Positions 1 through 6,384 of a stretch of 11,130 nucleotides of DNA are shown piece by piece (position 1 is the stretch's first letter; every line of letters begins with the position of its first letter). The notes beneath the pieces are model-generated. The model did not search any database and was not told the origin of the DNA. It saw nothing but the letters and a program-made list of their open reading frames with translations. Made by a program: the position numbers and the translations under genes. Source of the DNA: Alectryocaccomicrobium faecavium (GTDB taxonomy: Bacteria; Bacillota; Clostridia; Christensenellales; Aristaeellaceae); NCBI GenBank assembly GCA_018713425.1, contig DVOT01000011.1:1-11130 (forward strand), in the 5' to 3' direction.

Positions 1-879
1 GAGCAGCTCATGCTGTACCTGGAGGATTTGAAAAACCAGGAAATCGGGCAGATGATCGTGGAAAAGGCGATCAAAGCCGCCAAGGTGCGCGAAGCCGCGC
101 GCAAGGCGCGCGACGTGGCGCGCCAGAAGAATCAATTGGAAGCCGCGCCGCTGGTGGGCAAGCTTTCCAGCTGCACAGGCCGCACGCCCGAGGAAAACGA
201 GTTGTTTATCGTGGAGGGCGATTCTGCAGGCGGCAGCGCCAAGCAGGGGCGCGACCGGCGCTTCCAGGCGATTTTACCGCTGCGCGGTAAGCCGCTCAAC
301 GCGGAAAAAAAGCGACTGGATCAGGTGTTGCTCAATGAAGAATTCCGCTCCATCATCACCGCTCTGGGTACGGGCGTGGGCGAGGATTTCAACCTTTCCT
401 CGCTGAAATACCACAAGGTGATCATCCTTTCGGACGCGGACCAGGATGGCGCGCATATCCGCGCAATTCTGCTTACGTTCTTTTTCCGCTATATGCGCGC
501 GCTCGTTTCGGCGGGGCACGTCTTTATCGGCATGCCGCCGCTGTATCGGGTGCAGAAGGGATCCACCGTCGAATACTGCTACGATGACGCGGCCCTGCCC
601 GCGGCCATTCGCCGCGTGGGACGCGGCTACACGCTGCAGCGCTACAAGGGCCTGGGAGAGATGAACCCCGAACAATTGTGGGAAACTACGATGAACCCGC
701 AAGGGCGCAAACTCATGCAGGTGACGCTGGACGATCTGGCCGAGGCCGATCACATGGTCACGCTGCTGATGGGCGATAAGGTGGAACCGCGCAAGGAATA
801 CATTGCCGAGCACGCGAACTTCAACAAGGTGGACGATTTCGAGCCGGTGGGAGGTGTGGCAAGTGGCGAGGAAGCCTAA
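1..879 (+). CDS. parE: DNA topoisomerase IV (ParE-like) subunit B, C-terminal part; 5' end outside window
   Basis: This is the last 292 codons of the ATPase/TOPRIM subunit of a type IIA topoisomerase, which uses ATP to drive DNA strand passage together with the A subunit encoded next. The reading frame is open from base 1, so the N-terminal ATPase domain lies outside the window. The TOPRIM domain is visible: EGDSAGG at 214-234 holds the catalytic Glu, and DADQDG at 433-450 holds the metal-binding Asp residues. RYKGLGEMN, conserved in the family, follows from 640. The protein stops shortly after RKEYIAEHANF, without the long insert of proteobacterial GyrB. The run GSAKQGRDRRFQAILPLRGK and the ending LMGDKVEPRKEYI look more like Gram-positive ParE than GyrB as I recall those families, so topoisomerase IV is preferred, but GyrB is not excluded. 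The stop overlaps the A-subunit start by 17 nt, suggesting translational coupling. Confidence 0.85.
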   Translation, partial: EQLMLYLEDLKNQEIGQMIVEKAIKAAKVREAARKARDVARQKNQLEAAPLVGKLSSCTGRTPEENELFIVEGDSAGGSAKQGRDRRFQAILPLRGKPLNAEKKRLDQVLLNEEFRSIITALGTGVGEDFNLSSLKYHKVIILSDADQDGAHIRAILLTFFFRYMRALVSAGHVFIGMPPLYRVQKGSTVEYCYDDAALPAAIRRVGRGYTLQRYKGLGEMNPEQLWETTMNPQGRKLMQVTLDDLAEADHMVTLLMGDKVEPRKEYIAEHANFNKVDDFEPVGGVASGEEA

Positions 880-3277
880 GGATGTGCAGACGCGGCTGGA
901 AGAAATCGTGCAAAAATCCATGGAGGATGTGATGCGTGATTCCATGCTGCCCTATTCCGAGCACGTCATCCTGGAGCGCGCCTTGCCGCGCGTGGAGGAC
1001 GGACTCAAGCCCGTGCAGCGCCGCATTCTCTACACCATGCAGGAACTGGGTCTTTCCCCGGATAAGCCGCACCGCAAGTGCGCGCGCATCGTGGGCGATT
1101 GCCTGGGCAAATACCATCCGCACGGCGACAGTTCGGTGTACGACGCGCTGGTGCGCCTCGCGCAGCCCTTTGTGATGCGCGCGCCGCTGGTGGATGGGCA
1201 CGGCAATTTCGGCTCCGTGGACGGCGATGGCGCGGCCGCCATGCGCTACACCGAGGCGCGCATGGCTCCCCTTGCCATTGAAATGCTGCGCGACATCGAA
1301 AAGGATACTGTGGATTTCCAGCTCAATTTCGATGATACGCAAAAAGAACCCGTGCTGCTGCCCAGCCGGTTTCCCAATCTTCTGGTCAACGGCGCTTCCG
1401 GCATCGCGGTCGGCCTGGCCACGAACATTCCGCCGCACAATTTCGGCGAGGTGATCGATGGCACAATCGCCCTGATGGAAAACCCGCAGATGGGCACCCG
1501 CGAGCTGATGCGCTACATTCCCGCGCCGGATTTTCCCACGGGCGGCATACTGGCGCTGGATGGGGAGATCGAAAGCGCCTACGAAACCGGGCGCGGCAAG
1601 ATGCACCTGCGCGCGCGCACCCACATCGAAGAGGGCAACGCGGGCCGCAAAAAGATCGTGATCACCGAGATTCCCTACCAGGTCAACAAGGCGGCCATGC
1701 TGGAGAAAATCCTCAAGCTCAGCGAGGAAAAGAAGGCTCTGTTCGCGGGTATTCACGATATTCGCGACGAGTCCGACCGCGCGGGCATGCGCGCGGTGAT
1801 CGAGGTGAAGCGCGACGTCGATGTGGAAAAGATTTTGGCCGCGTTGTATAAATACTCGGATTTGCAGGTGAGTTTTGGCGCGAACATGGTGGCCATCGCG
1901 GGCGGCAAACCTGTGCAGATGGGCCTTAAAGCCCTGCTTACGCACTTTATCGAGCACAGGAAACGCGTGGTCACGCGGCGCACGCAATACGAACTGGAGC
2001 AGGCCAGGGCGCGCGCACACATTCTGGAAGGCCTGATCGTGGCGGTGGACAACCTGGACGAGGTCATCGCCTTGATCCGCGCCAGCAAAAATCCCAAAGA
2101 AGCGCGGGAAAAGCTCGTCGCGCGCTTTGACCTCAGCGAGGCGCAGGCGCAGGCGATTTTGGATATGCGCTTGCAGCGGCTGACCAACCTGGAAATCCTT
2201 ACCCTGCGTAAGGAATATGAGGAAGTGTGCAAGCTGATCGACCGGCTGGAAGGCATCCTCAAGAGCGAAAAAAAGCTGTTGCGCGTGATTCGAGACGAAC
2301 TGACGGAACTCAAGGAAAAGTACGCGGATCCGCGCCGCACAGAACTGGTGGGCCAGTTCGAAACGGTGGAAATCGTACAGGAGGAAGAGCCAGCCGAGGA
2401 AGTGGCTGTGGCCGTCACGCGCGCGGGCTTTATCAAGCGCTTGCCGCGCCGCGTGTATGAAAAGGCGGCTCCGGAAGAACTGGATGCGGATACCGTGCTG
2501 CTGACGCAGACCAACCGCAAGCTGCTCTTCTTCACCAATCGAGGCAACTTGTATGCGCTTGCCGCGCAGCAGGCGCCCGAGTGCCAGAAGATCAAGGATC
2601 GCGGCCTGCCGCCCAGCGGCCTGTTCGCGGGCTGGGAGAAGGACGAGCGCCTGGTGGCGGCTTTCGCGCCGGAAACGTTCGAAGGCGAGCTTTTGTTTGT
2701 ATCCGCCAATGGTATGGTCAAGCGCGCCTTGCTGAACGAATACGATGCCCGCAAGAGCAAGCTGGCCGCCGCGGGGCTGAAGGACGGGGACGAAATCGTT
2801 TGCGTGCAGCTTCTTGCAGCGCCGGAACTGCTCTTGGTTTCGCGGCAGGGCATGGCGATCCATTTTGCCGTGGAAGACATTCCCGTGCAGGGGCGCACAG
2901 CCGCGGGCGTGAAGGGCATGACCCTCGCACCGGGCGATCGCGTGATCGCTGCCGTGCAGAATAGCGGGGCGGGCGAAGTGTTGCTGGCGACCGAGCGCGG
3001 CTATGCCAAGCGGGATCTGATCGTAGATTTCGATTTGCAGGCGCGCGGCGGCAAGGGATTGCGCGCCATTGCCTTCCAGAAAAACGGCGCGACGGGTACC
3101 TATTTGGTGGATGCCAGGCTCGTTATGATGCCTTATGATTTTGTGCTGCGCCAGAAGAGCGGCACGCGCACGCGGCTCAACACGGAAATGGTGCGCATTG
3201 AGGAGCGCGCGGGCAAAGGAACGCTGTATGCCGTGGTGGTGCTGGACGACGTGGTTGAAGGCGTCGAGGGGGTCTAA
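863..3277 (+). CDS. parC: DNA topoisomerase IV / gyrase subunit A
   Basis: This 804-residue subunit cuts and rejoins DNA in the type IIA topoisomerase formed with the preceding gene. The start is taken as GTG 863, about nine bases after GGAGG (849-853); the longer in-frame reading back to 803 gives an unrelated N-terminus inside the B gene. The catalytic tyrosine is Tyr129 in AAAMRYTEARM. The quinolone-determining region reads YHPHGDSSVYDALVR with Ser90 and Asp94, the usual sensitive-type residues. The winged-helix and tower regions are followed by a coiled-coil-rich stretch (about 380-500) and a C-terminal beta-pinwheel (about 520-790). A GyrA-box-like QARGGKG lies at residues 726-732 (3038-3058), where GyrA has QRRGGKG. 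GNFGSVDGDGAAAMRYTEAR is also GyrA-like, whereas the partner subunit is ParE-like. Type IIA subunit A is certain; the gyrA versus parC label is not. Confidence 0.9.
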   Translation: MARKPKDVQTRLEEIVQKSMEDVMRDSMLPYSEHVILERALPRVEDGLKPVQRRILYTMQELGLSPDKPHRKCARIVGDCLGKYHPHGDSSVYDALVRLAQPFVMRAPLVDGHGNFGSVDGDGAAAMRYTEARMAPLAIEMLRDIEKDTVDFQLNFDDTQKEPVLLPSRFPNLLVNGASGIAVGLATNIPPHNFGEVIDGTIALMENPQMGTRELMRYIPAPDFPTGGILALDGEIESAYETGRGKMHLRARTHIEEGNAGRKKIVITEIPYQVNKAAMLEKILKLSEEKKALFAGIHDIRDESDRAGMRAVIEVKRDVDVEKILAALYKYSDLQVSFGANMVAIAGGKPVQMGLKALLTHFIEHRKRVVTRRTQYELEQARARAHILEGLIVAVDNLDEVIALIRASKNPKEAREKLVARFDLSEAQAQAILDMRLQRLTNLEILTLRKEYEEVCKLIDRLEGILKSEKKLLRVIRDELTELKEKYADPRRTELVGQFETVEIVQEEEPAEEVAVAVTRAGFIKRLPRRVYEKAAPEELDADTVLLTQTNRKLLFFTNRGNLYALAAQQAPECQKIKDRGLPPSGLFAGWEKDERLVAAFAPETFEGELLFVSANGMVKRALLNEYDARKSKLAAAGLKDGDEIVCVQLLAAPELLLVSRQGMAIHFAVEDIPVQGRTAAGVKGMTLAPGDRVIAAVQNSGAGEVLLATERGYAKRDLIVDFDLQARGGKGLRAIAFQKNGATGTYLVDARLVMMPYDFVLRQKSGTRTRLNTEMVRIEERAGKGTLYAVVVLDDVVEGVEGV

Positions 3278-3283
3278 GGGCGT

Positions 3284-3562
3284 ATGCAGGCGGTTTTTGT
3301 GGGCGCGGCGCTTGTGCTGCTGAACTTGTTCGCTTTTATCCTCTTCGGCGTGGACAAATCTCGCGCCCAGCGCGGCGCGTGGCGTATATCGGAGCGCGCG
3401 CTATTGCTGTCCGCCGCCTGTTTTGGCGGCACGGGCGCGCTGCTGGGCATGCGCGTGTTTCGCCATAAGACCCGGCACTGGAAATTCCGCATTCTCGTGC
3501 CGCTGCTCGCGGTTGCGCAATGGGGGCTTATCGCCTTTATTGTTTGGAAGGTTTATGCATAA
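3284..3562 (+). CDS. DUF1294 family small membrane protein
   Basis: A 92-residue inner-membrane protein of the DUF1294 (YsdA-like) family, whose function is not established. Three hydrophobic segments are visible at about 4-23, 40-57 and 69-89. The family signature is clear: GVDK at 22-25 followed by RAQRGAWRISE at 27-37, then GG..GALLGMRVFRHKTRHWKF around 48-68, with basic residues in the loops. The length matches the family (about 90 residues). ATG 3284 comes 6 nt after the topoisomerase A stop; a purine-rich GAGGGGG at 3266-3272 inside that gene is a plausible ribosome binding site. It is probably the last gene of the topoisomerase transcript, because a strong terminator begins at its stop codon. 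Nothing in the sequence links its role to DNA topology; the position may just be read-through expression. Confidence 0.85.
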   Translation: MQAVFVGAALVLLNLFAFILFGVDKSRAQRGAWRISERALLLSAACFGGTGALLGMRVFRHKTRHWKFRILVPLLAVAQWGLIAFIVWKVYA

Positions 3563-3600
3563 AAAATTGGCGCGAGCCTTGCGGCTCGCGCCAATTTTTT
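3561..3600. terminator. Perfect bidirectional intrinsic terminator between convergent genes
   Basis: Two 18-base arms, 3561-3578 and 3583-3600, are exact reverse complements around a TTGC loop. The GC-rich core (GGCGCGAGCC) is flanked by six A on one side and six T on the other, so a hairpin plus U-tract forms on either strand. The left A-run overlaps the TAA stop of the DUF1294 gene, and the right side ends 8 bases from the stop of the convergent minus-strand gene at 3609. Confidence 0.95.
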
Positions 3601-3608
3601 ATGCTATT

Positions 3609-4085
3609 TTACGCCTTTTCCTTTTTCGCCAGCGTGAGGAGCGAAACGAGGCTTACCAGCAGCACCGCGATGCACAGCACCAGCGAAACCACCCAATTGG
3701 AGCCCAGCTGGAACGCGGGCGTGGAGAGGAAACCCCAGATGCCGCTAATGCCACAAATGGCGGGCAAGAGGGAAACGATGGCGCTCTTGGCCTTGATGAG
3801 GCAAAGCACGATGCCGACTGCGCCGCTCACGAGCACCAGGATGGGCATACCCAAGATCTGACCCGCTTCGATGTCTTCATTGCCCGTTTGTTCCGCCAGA
3901 TAATCGTCCAAATCGCGGCATTCGCCCGGGAACCAGATGTAGGTTTGGATGGAAGTGGCGAAGGACTCTTCCTCCGTGCTGTAGTGCCAGAACGGCAGGA
4001 ACTGGAATACCAGGATCACCAGCATAAGAACGACACAGATATAGTTGCAGATTCTTGCCAGACCATTGTTTGTACGAGACGCCAT
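3609..4085 (-). CDS. Orphan four-helix membrane protein, function unknown
   Basis: I do not recognise this 158-residue protein. It shows four hydrophobic segments at about 12-32, 78-97, 102-119 and 129-150. A polar, acidic stretch (about 34-77, with EEES, ECRDLDDYLAEQ and NEDIE) lies between the first and second, and there is a short basic tail (AKKEKA). If the N-terminus is inside, the acidic loop would face outward and the C-terminus would be inside. ATG 4085 is preceded by GGAGGG (plus strand TCCCTCC, 4091-4097) at good spacing, so the start is well supported. It is separated from the upstream regulator gene by 135 bp that contains a candidate -10 box, so it may have its own promoter. It ends at the shared terminator. 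No catalytic motif is visible. Confidence 0.8.
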   Translation of the reverse strand: MASRTNNGLARICNYICVVLMLVILVFQFLPFWHYSTEEESFATSIQTYIWFPGECRDLDDYLAEQTGNEDIEAGQILGMPILVLVSGAVGIVLCLIKAKSAIVSLLPAICGISGIWGFLSTPAFQLGSNWVVSLVLCIAVLLVSLVSLLTLAKKEKA

Positions 4086-4146
4086 GAATATCCCTCCACA
4101 CTTAATATTTAGCTAAGCATAGCATGGATTTCTAAACTCAGAATAA

Positions 4147-4152
4147 ATTATA
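4147..4152 (-). promoter_or_regulatory. Candidate -10 box for the four-helix membrane protein gene
   Basis: The minus strand reads TATAAT here, about 60 bases upstream of ATG 4085, in an AT-rich intergenic stretch. There is no good -35 at 16-18 bp (best TGGGAA, 3 of 6), so the call rests on the -10 alone. Just upstream is a small inverted repeat, TGGGAA-TAAGC-TTCCCA (4160-4176), which occupies the -35 position and could be a protein site or a weak RNA hairpin at the end of the regulator mRNA. Confidence 0.4.
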
Positions 4153-4220
4153 AGCGAATTGGGAATAAGCTTCCCACTTTTGTAAAATGAAAGACATACT
4201 ATTCACCATTCAAGCGGATA

Positions 4221-4895
4221 TTAGAGCCGTTTCACCGCCTTGTATCCCACGCCGCGCACGGCCAGGATGGCAAATTCCGGCCAATCATGGAAGCGCTTGC
4301 GAAGCCGGGAGATGTGCACGGTTACGGTTTCCCAGCCGCTATTGCTCTCAGCGCCCCAGATTTCGTCCATTAAATCCAGCCGGGAAAAGACCTTTTCTGG
4401 GTTGGAGAGCAGCTTAAAGAGCAGCAGGAATTCCTTTTGCGGCAACACGTGGATTTCATTTCCGCGCCGCACGGTGAAGGTATCATAATCGAGCGTGACG
4501 TTCCCCAGCAAAATTTTATGTTCCCGTTCCACGCGCGCGCGGCGCAAAAGCGCCTGAATGTGCAACAACAGCTCTTCGCCATCGAACGGCGCGGGCAAAA
4601 AATCGTCTACGCCCGCGCGGAACGCCTGCTTGCGGTCGGAGGGCGATTCCTGGCTGGCCAACATCAAAATGAGAGGCTCGCTGCCGACGCTGCGCAGCGT
4701 TTGGGTGAATTCTAGCCCGTTCATACCGGGCATACAAAGGGGGACGATTACCAGGTCGGTATGCCAGCTTTCCATCCGGCTGATGGCATCCTCTCCATTG
4801 GCGGCCAGCGCAACCGTATAGTGCCCGGATTCCAGCAGGTCGCGCGTTTTTTGCCGCCAGGCTTTGTCATACCCCGCAACAAGAATGTGAAACAT
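4221..4895 (-). CDS. OmpR/PhoB-type regulator with a degenerate (phosphorylation-incompetent) receiver domain
   Basis: A 224-residue protein with an N-terminal receiver fold (about 1-118) and a C-terminal winged-helix DNA-binding domain (about 126-224). The DNA-binding half is intact: LPQKEFLLLFKLL, then VTVHISRLRKRF as the recognition helix, and RGVGYKAV at the end. The receiver keeps its outline (MPGMNG at 55-60, GVDDFL at 95-100, PF at 103-104) but lacks the key residues. The acidic pair that normally follows the first strand is Gly8-Tyr9, the phosphoacceptor Asp is Pro52 (DLVIVPLCMPG), the conserved Thr/Ser is Ala80 (LMLASQ), and the conserved Lys is Ala102 (LPAPF). It is therefore expected to act without phosphorylation, as other atypical receivers do. 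No histidine kinase is nearby. ATG 4895 follows AAGGGG about 7-8 bases upstream. It lies 54 bp after the DUF2284 gene and is probably in the same operon. Confidence 0.88.
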   Translation of the reverse strand: MFHILVAGYDKAWRQKTRDLLESGHYTVALAANGEDAISRMESWHTDLVIVPLCMPGMNGLEFTQTLRSVGSEPLILMLASQESPSDRKQAFRAGVDDFLPAPFDGEELLLHIQALLRRARVEREHKILLGNVTLDYDTFTVRRGNEIHVLPQKEFLLLFKLLSNPEKVFSRLDLMDEIWGAESNSGWETVTVHISRLRKRFHDWPEFAILAVRGVGYKAVKRL

Positions 4896-4918
4896 CGCAC
4901 CACCCCTTGGCCGAATTT

Positions 4919-4945
4919 GCGCGCGCCGCGCGCGGGAAAACCCGC
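4919..4945. other. GC-rich self-complementary sequence between DUF2284 and regulator genes
   Basis: The 54-bp gap holds an alternating GCGCGC run and a GCGGG-AAAA-CCCGC hairpin (4932-4945). No T-tract follows on the minus strand, so this is not a clear terminator; at most it could slow polymerase or stabilise mRNA ends and reduce the regulator's expression relative to the upstream genes. Confidence 0.35.
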
Positions 4946-4949
4946 CGAT

Positions 4950-5495
4950 TCATTCCACAAAGACGGCGCTATACCAATTTTGCGCCTCCGTTTCCGGATG
5001 CTCTAGCGTGCAAATGGGTAGCCCAAAGCCCCGCACCGTTTTGAATACGTCGATCCCCACGGAATGGAACGCGGGCCGGGCCATGCGCGGGAAGCGGCAC
5101 GGGGCGTTCTCCGTAGCGGCGCATTTGCCGCAAAGCGCGCAATCGCTTAGGGAAAAGGCAAAATAATAGCCGTCGTGGAACGCGCGCGATTCCAAGGCCA
5201 GGGAGATTTTTTGCGAAAGGGACTTGTCCGCGGCGTGCACAATTATGCCCCATTGGTAGCGCGAAAGCATTTCTTTGTATTCCGCGAGGGAAACGTTGTT
5301 CGCCCGAGAAGGGCAGGTGTGGTTGCACCCCCAATCCGCGCAGCCAAACATGCATTTGAGCAGCGTGCGCGAATCAAAAGCGATATCCTCCAGGGAAAAG
5401 ACCACCGCGTGCAAGGCGCCCATTTCCAGCGCCAGGCGCACATATTCAGCCGCCGCGCGCGAAGATCCGGCGGAAAGCGCGTTTTCTGCCCGCAT
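4950..5495 (-). CDS. DUF2284 family cysteine-rich, predicted metal-binding protein
   Basis: A 181-residue soluble protein resembling the DUF2284 family of predicted metal-binding proteins; its biochemical role is unknown. Two cysteine clusters are visible. The first has Cys48, Cys52, Cys57 and Cys61, with C-N-H-T-C-P at 57-62. The second has Cys119, Cys122, Cys125 and Cys133, a ferredoxin-like CxxCxxC...CRFP arrangement. Eight cysteines in two groups of four would suit iron-sulfur or zinc sites. The chosen start is ATG 5495, preceded by GAGGAG about 8 bases upstream; the longer in-frame reading to 5621 has no such site and runs antiparallel to nothing but the preceding gene's frame. The start lies 50 bp inside the end of the J-domain gene, so translation of the two is likely coupled. 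The family assignment is from pattern recognition, not a search. Confidence 0.8.
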   Translation of the reverse strand: MRAENALSAGSSRAAAEYVRLALEMGALHAVVFSLEDIAFDSRTLLKCMFGCADWGCNHTCPSRANNVSLAEYKEMLSRYQWGIIVHAADKSLSQKISLALESRAFHDGYYFAFSLSDCALCGKCAATENAPCRFPRMARPAFHSVGIDVFKTVRGFGLPICTLEHPETEAQNWYSAVFVE

Positions 5496-5937
5496 ACAAT
5501 CGCTCCTCTGCTTCTTGGTAAGCGCGCGCATATTCCGCATTGTCCGGTTGCTGGCGCGCCGCGATGCCCAAATACGTGGCCGCTTTTTCGTGCTCGTTGA
5601 GCATGAAAAGCGCCCGGCCAAAAAGATAGTTCCATTGCGCGCTTCTGCCCGCCATGCCCATCAAAAGCCTGCGCGCGTGCATGGGCCGGTTTTCGCGCAG
5701 CAATTGTTCGGCGTCTTGCAAGCAGGCGGTATCGCCGCCGCAAGATGGGCCTGCCATGCGCATGCATTCGGCATATGCGCTATTGATTTCCAGCATGCGC
5801 GCCTCGGCCCAGGCCCGTTCCGGCCCCGCGGCAAAGCGGTCTGGATGCCAGCGGCGGGCAAGCGCCCGATATGCCCGGTGGATGGCTTCGCAATCCGCCG
5901 CGCGGTCAATGCCGAGCGTTTCAAACGGATTTGGCAA
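5446..5937 (-). CDS. J-domain (DnaJ-like) protein with C-terminal TPR-like helices
   Basis: A 163-residue protein with an N-terminal J domain (about 3-62). FETLGI opens helix I, helix II is basic (YRALARRW), and the HPD motif that stimulates Hsp70 ATPase is intact at 31-33. There is no Gly/Phe region, zinc-finger or substrate-binding domain of true DnaJ. Instead, residues about 80-155 look like tetratricopeptide helices (LLRENRPMHARRLL, NYLFGRALFMLNEHEKAATYLG), suggesting a partner-recruiting co-chaperone. The start is taken as TTG 5937, 8 bases after AAGGAAGG (plus strand 5946-5953); the preceding GTG and TTG codons lie too close to that site. An upstream in-frame ATG at 6081 would place the promoter inside the gene and adds residues unlike a J domain. 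It is first in the minus-strand operon and overlaps the next gene by 50 bp. Confidence 0.85.
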   Translation of the reverse strand: MPNPFETLGIDRAADCEAIHRAYRALARRWHPDRFAAGPERAWAEARMLEINSAYAECMRMAGPSCGGDTACLQDAEQLLRENRPMHARRLLMGMAGRSAQWNYLFGRALFMLNEHEKAATYLGIAARQQPDNAEYARAYQEAEERLYAGRKRAFRRIFARGG

Positions 5938-5973
5938 GCGCAACACCTTCCTTAATTTTGCAATCTTTGTCCT

Positions 5974-6002
5974 ATTATAGCACAGTATGCGGCGGGTGTC
6001 AC
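5974..6002 (-). promoter_or_regulatory. Strong sigma-A-type promoter of the J-domain/DUF2284/regulator operon
   Basis: Read on the minus strand: -35 GTGACA (5997-6002), a 17-bp spacer, and -10 TATAAT (5974-5979) preceded by TGC, an extended -10. Transcription would start near 5967, leaving a leader of about 30 nt with the AAGGAAGG ribosome site. The match is 5/6 and 6/6 to consensus. Confidence 0.8.
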
Positions 6003-6179
6003 GCCTTAGCCGTGCAAATCGCGTTAAAAAAGCGGGCCGAATATGAGAGGAACGAAAAGAAGGTGAGACTTTTTTGCGCATAGAATAGAATAATGTTAAA
6101 AATAGAGTGCGCCCATGGAAATTTCCTCGAATTCGCGTTAAATTCCGCGCTTTGTATGGGATTTTAACGCCGCGTGTGG
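5998..6179. other. Divergent intergenic region between the J-domain operon and RNase J
   Basis: No gene is supported here. The stretch turns AT-rich around 6020-6110 and includes a TAGAATAGAATAATG run (6081-6095). GCGTTAAA occurs at 6021-6028 and 6135-6142, and inverted at 6163-6170. These repeats may be regulator sites for one or both divergent promoters. Confidence 0.5.
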
Positions 6180-6185
6180 TATACT
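6180..6185 (+). promoter_or_regulatory. Candidate extended -10 promoter for RNase J
   Basis: TATACT preceded by TGG gives an extended -10 (TGnTATACT). No convincing -35 lies at 17 bp (TGGGAT, weak), which is tolerated by extended -10 promoters. Transcription would start around 6191-6193, giving a leader of about 190 nt before ATG 6385. The inverted repeat arm at 6163-6170 sits immediately upstream. Confidence 0.55.
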
Positions 6186-6190
6186 GAAAG

Positions 6191-6384
6191 CAGCGGGTGA
6201 AAAAGGGGCGTTTTTTTCGCTGGCCATGCGGTGGCTGGCGGCCGCCCAGGGGTATTCACCGGAAATTGTGGATGTACGGTCGCCGCGAAGGCGGGACTTG
6301 TAGAATACATTTTGCGCGGCTATGCGGCTGCGCTTGTTGGTATGTGTTTTCGTGCGTCAAAATTGAAGTAAAGAGAGGCATTTT
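6191..6384 (+). promoter_or_regulatory. Long structured 5' leader of RNase J mRNA
   Basis: If the TATACT promoter is used, the RNA begins with a stem-loop: CAGCG (6191-6195) pairs with CGCTG (6218-6222), and GAAAAA (6199-6204) can pair with the T-run (6211-6217). Further on, GGCGGCCGCC (6237-6246) is a 10-bp palindrome, and GCGCGGC/GCTGCGC (6314-6320/6327-6333) forms a 7-bp stem with one G-U pair. None has the layout of a riboswitch or terminator that I recognise. The ribosome site AGAGAGG ends 6 bases before ATG 6385. Confidence 0.5.

Noticed and set aside
821..2863. A 680-codon open frame on the minus strand opposite the topoisomerase A gene
   Set aside because: It mirrors a well-supported gene in GC-rich DNA, lacks a ribosome site and its translation is His/Arg/Leu-rich with no domain.
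3423..4112. A 229-codon plus-strand frame running through the terminator
   Set aside because: It crosses the strong terminator and lies opposite a minus-strand gene with a clear ribosome site.
4160..4176. TGGGAA-TAAGC-TTCCCA as a terminator for the regulator gene
   Set aside because: The stem is only 6 bp and no T-tract follows on the minus strand; kept only as a possible regulatory repeat.
4919..4936. GCGCGC-rich run as a repeat element
   Set aside because: GCGCGC occurs throughout the window as part of its overall base composition; no unit is repeated in a regular array.
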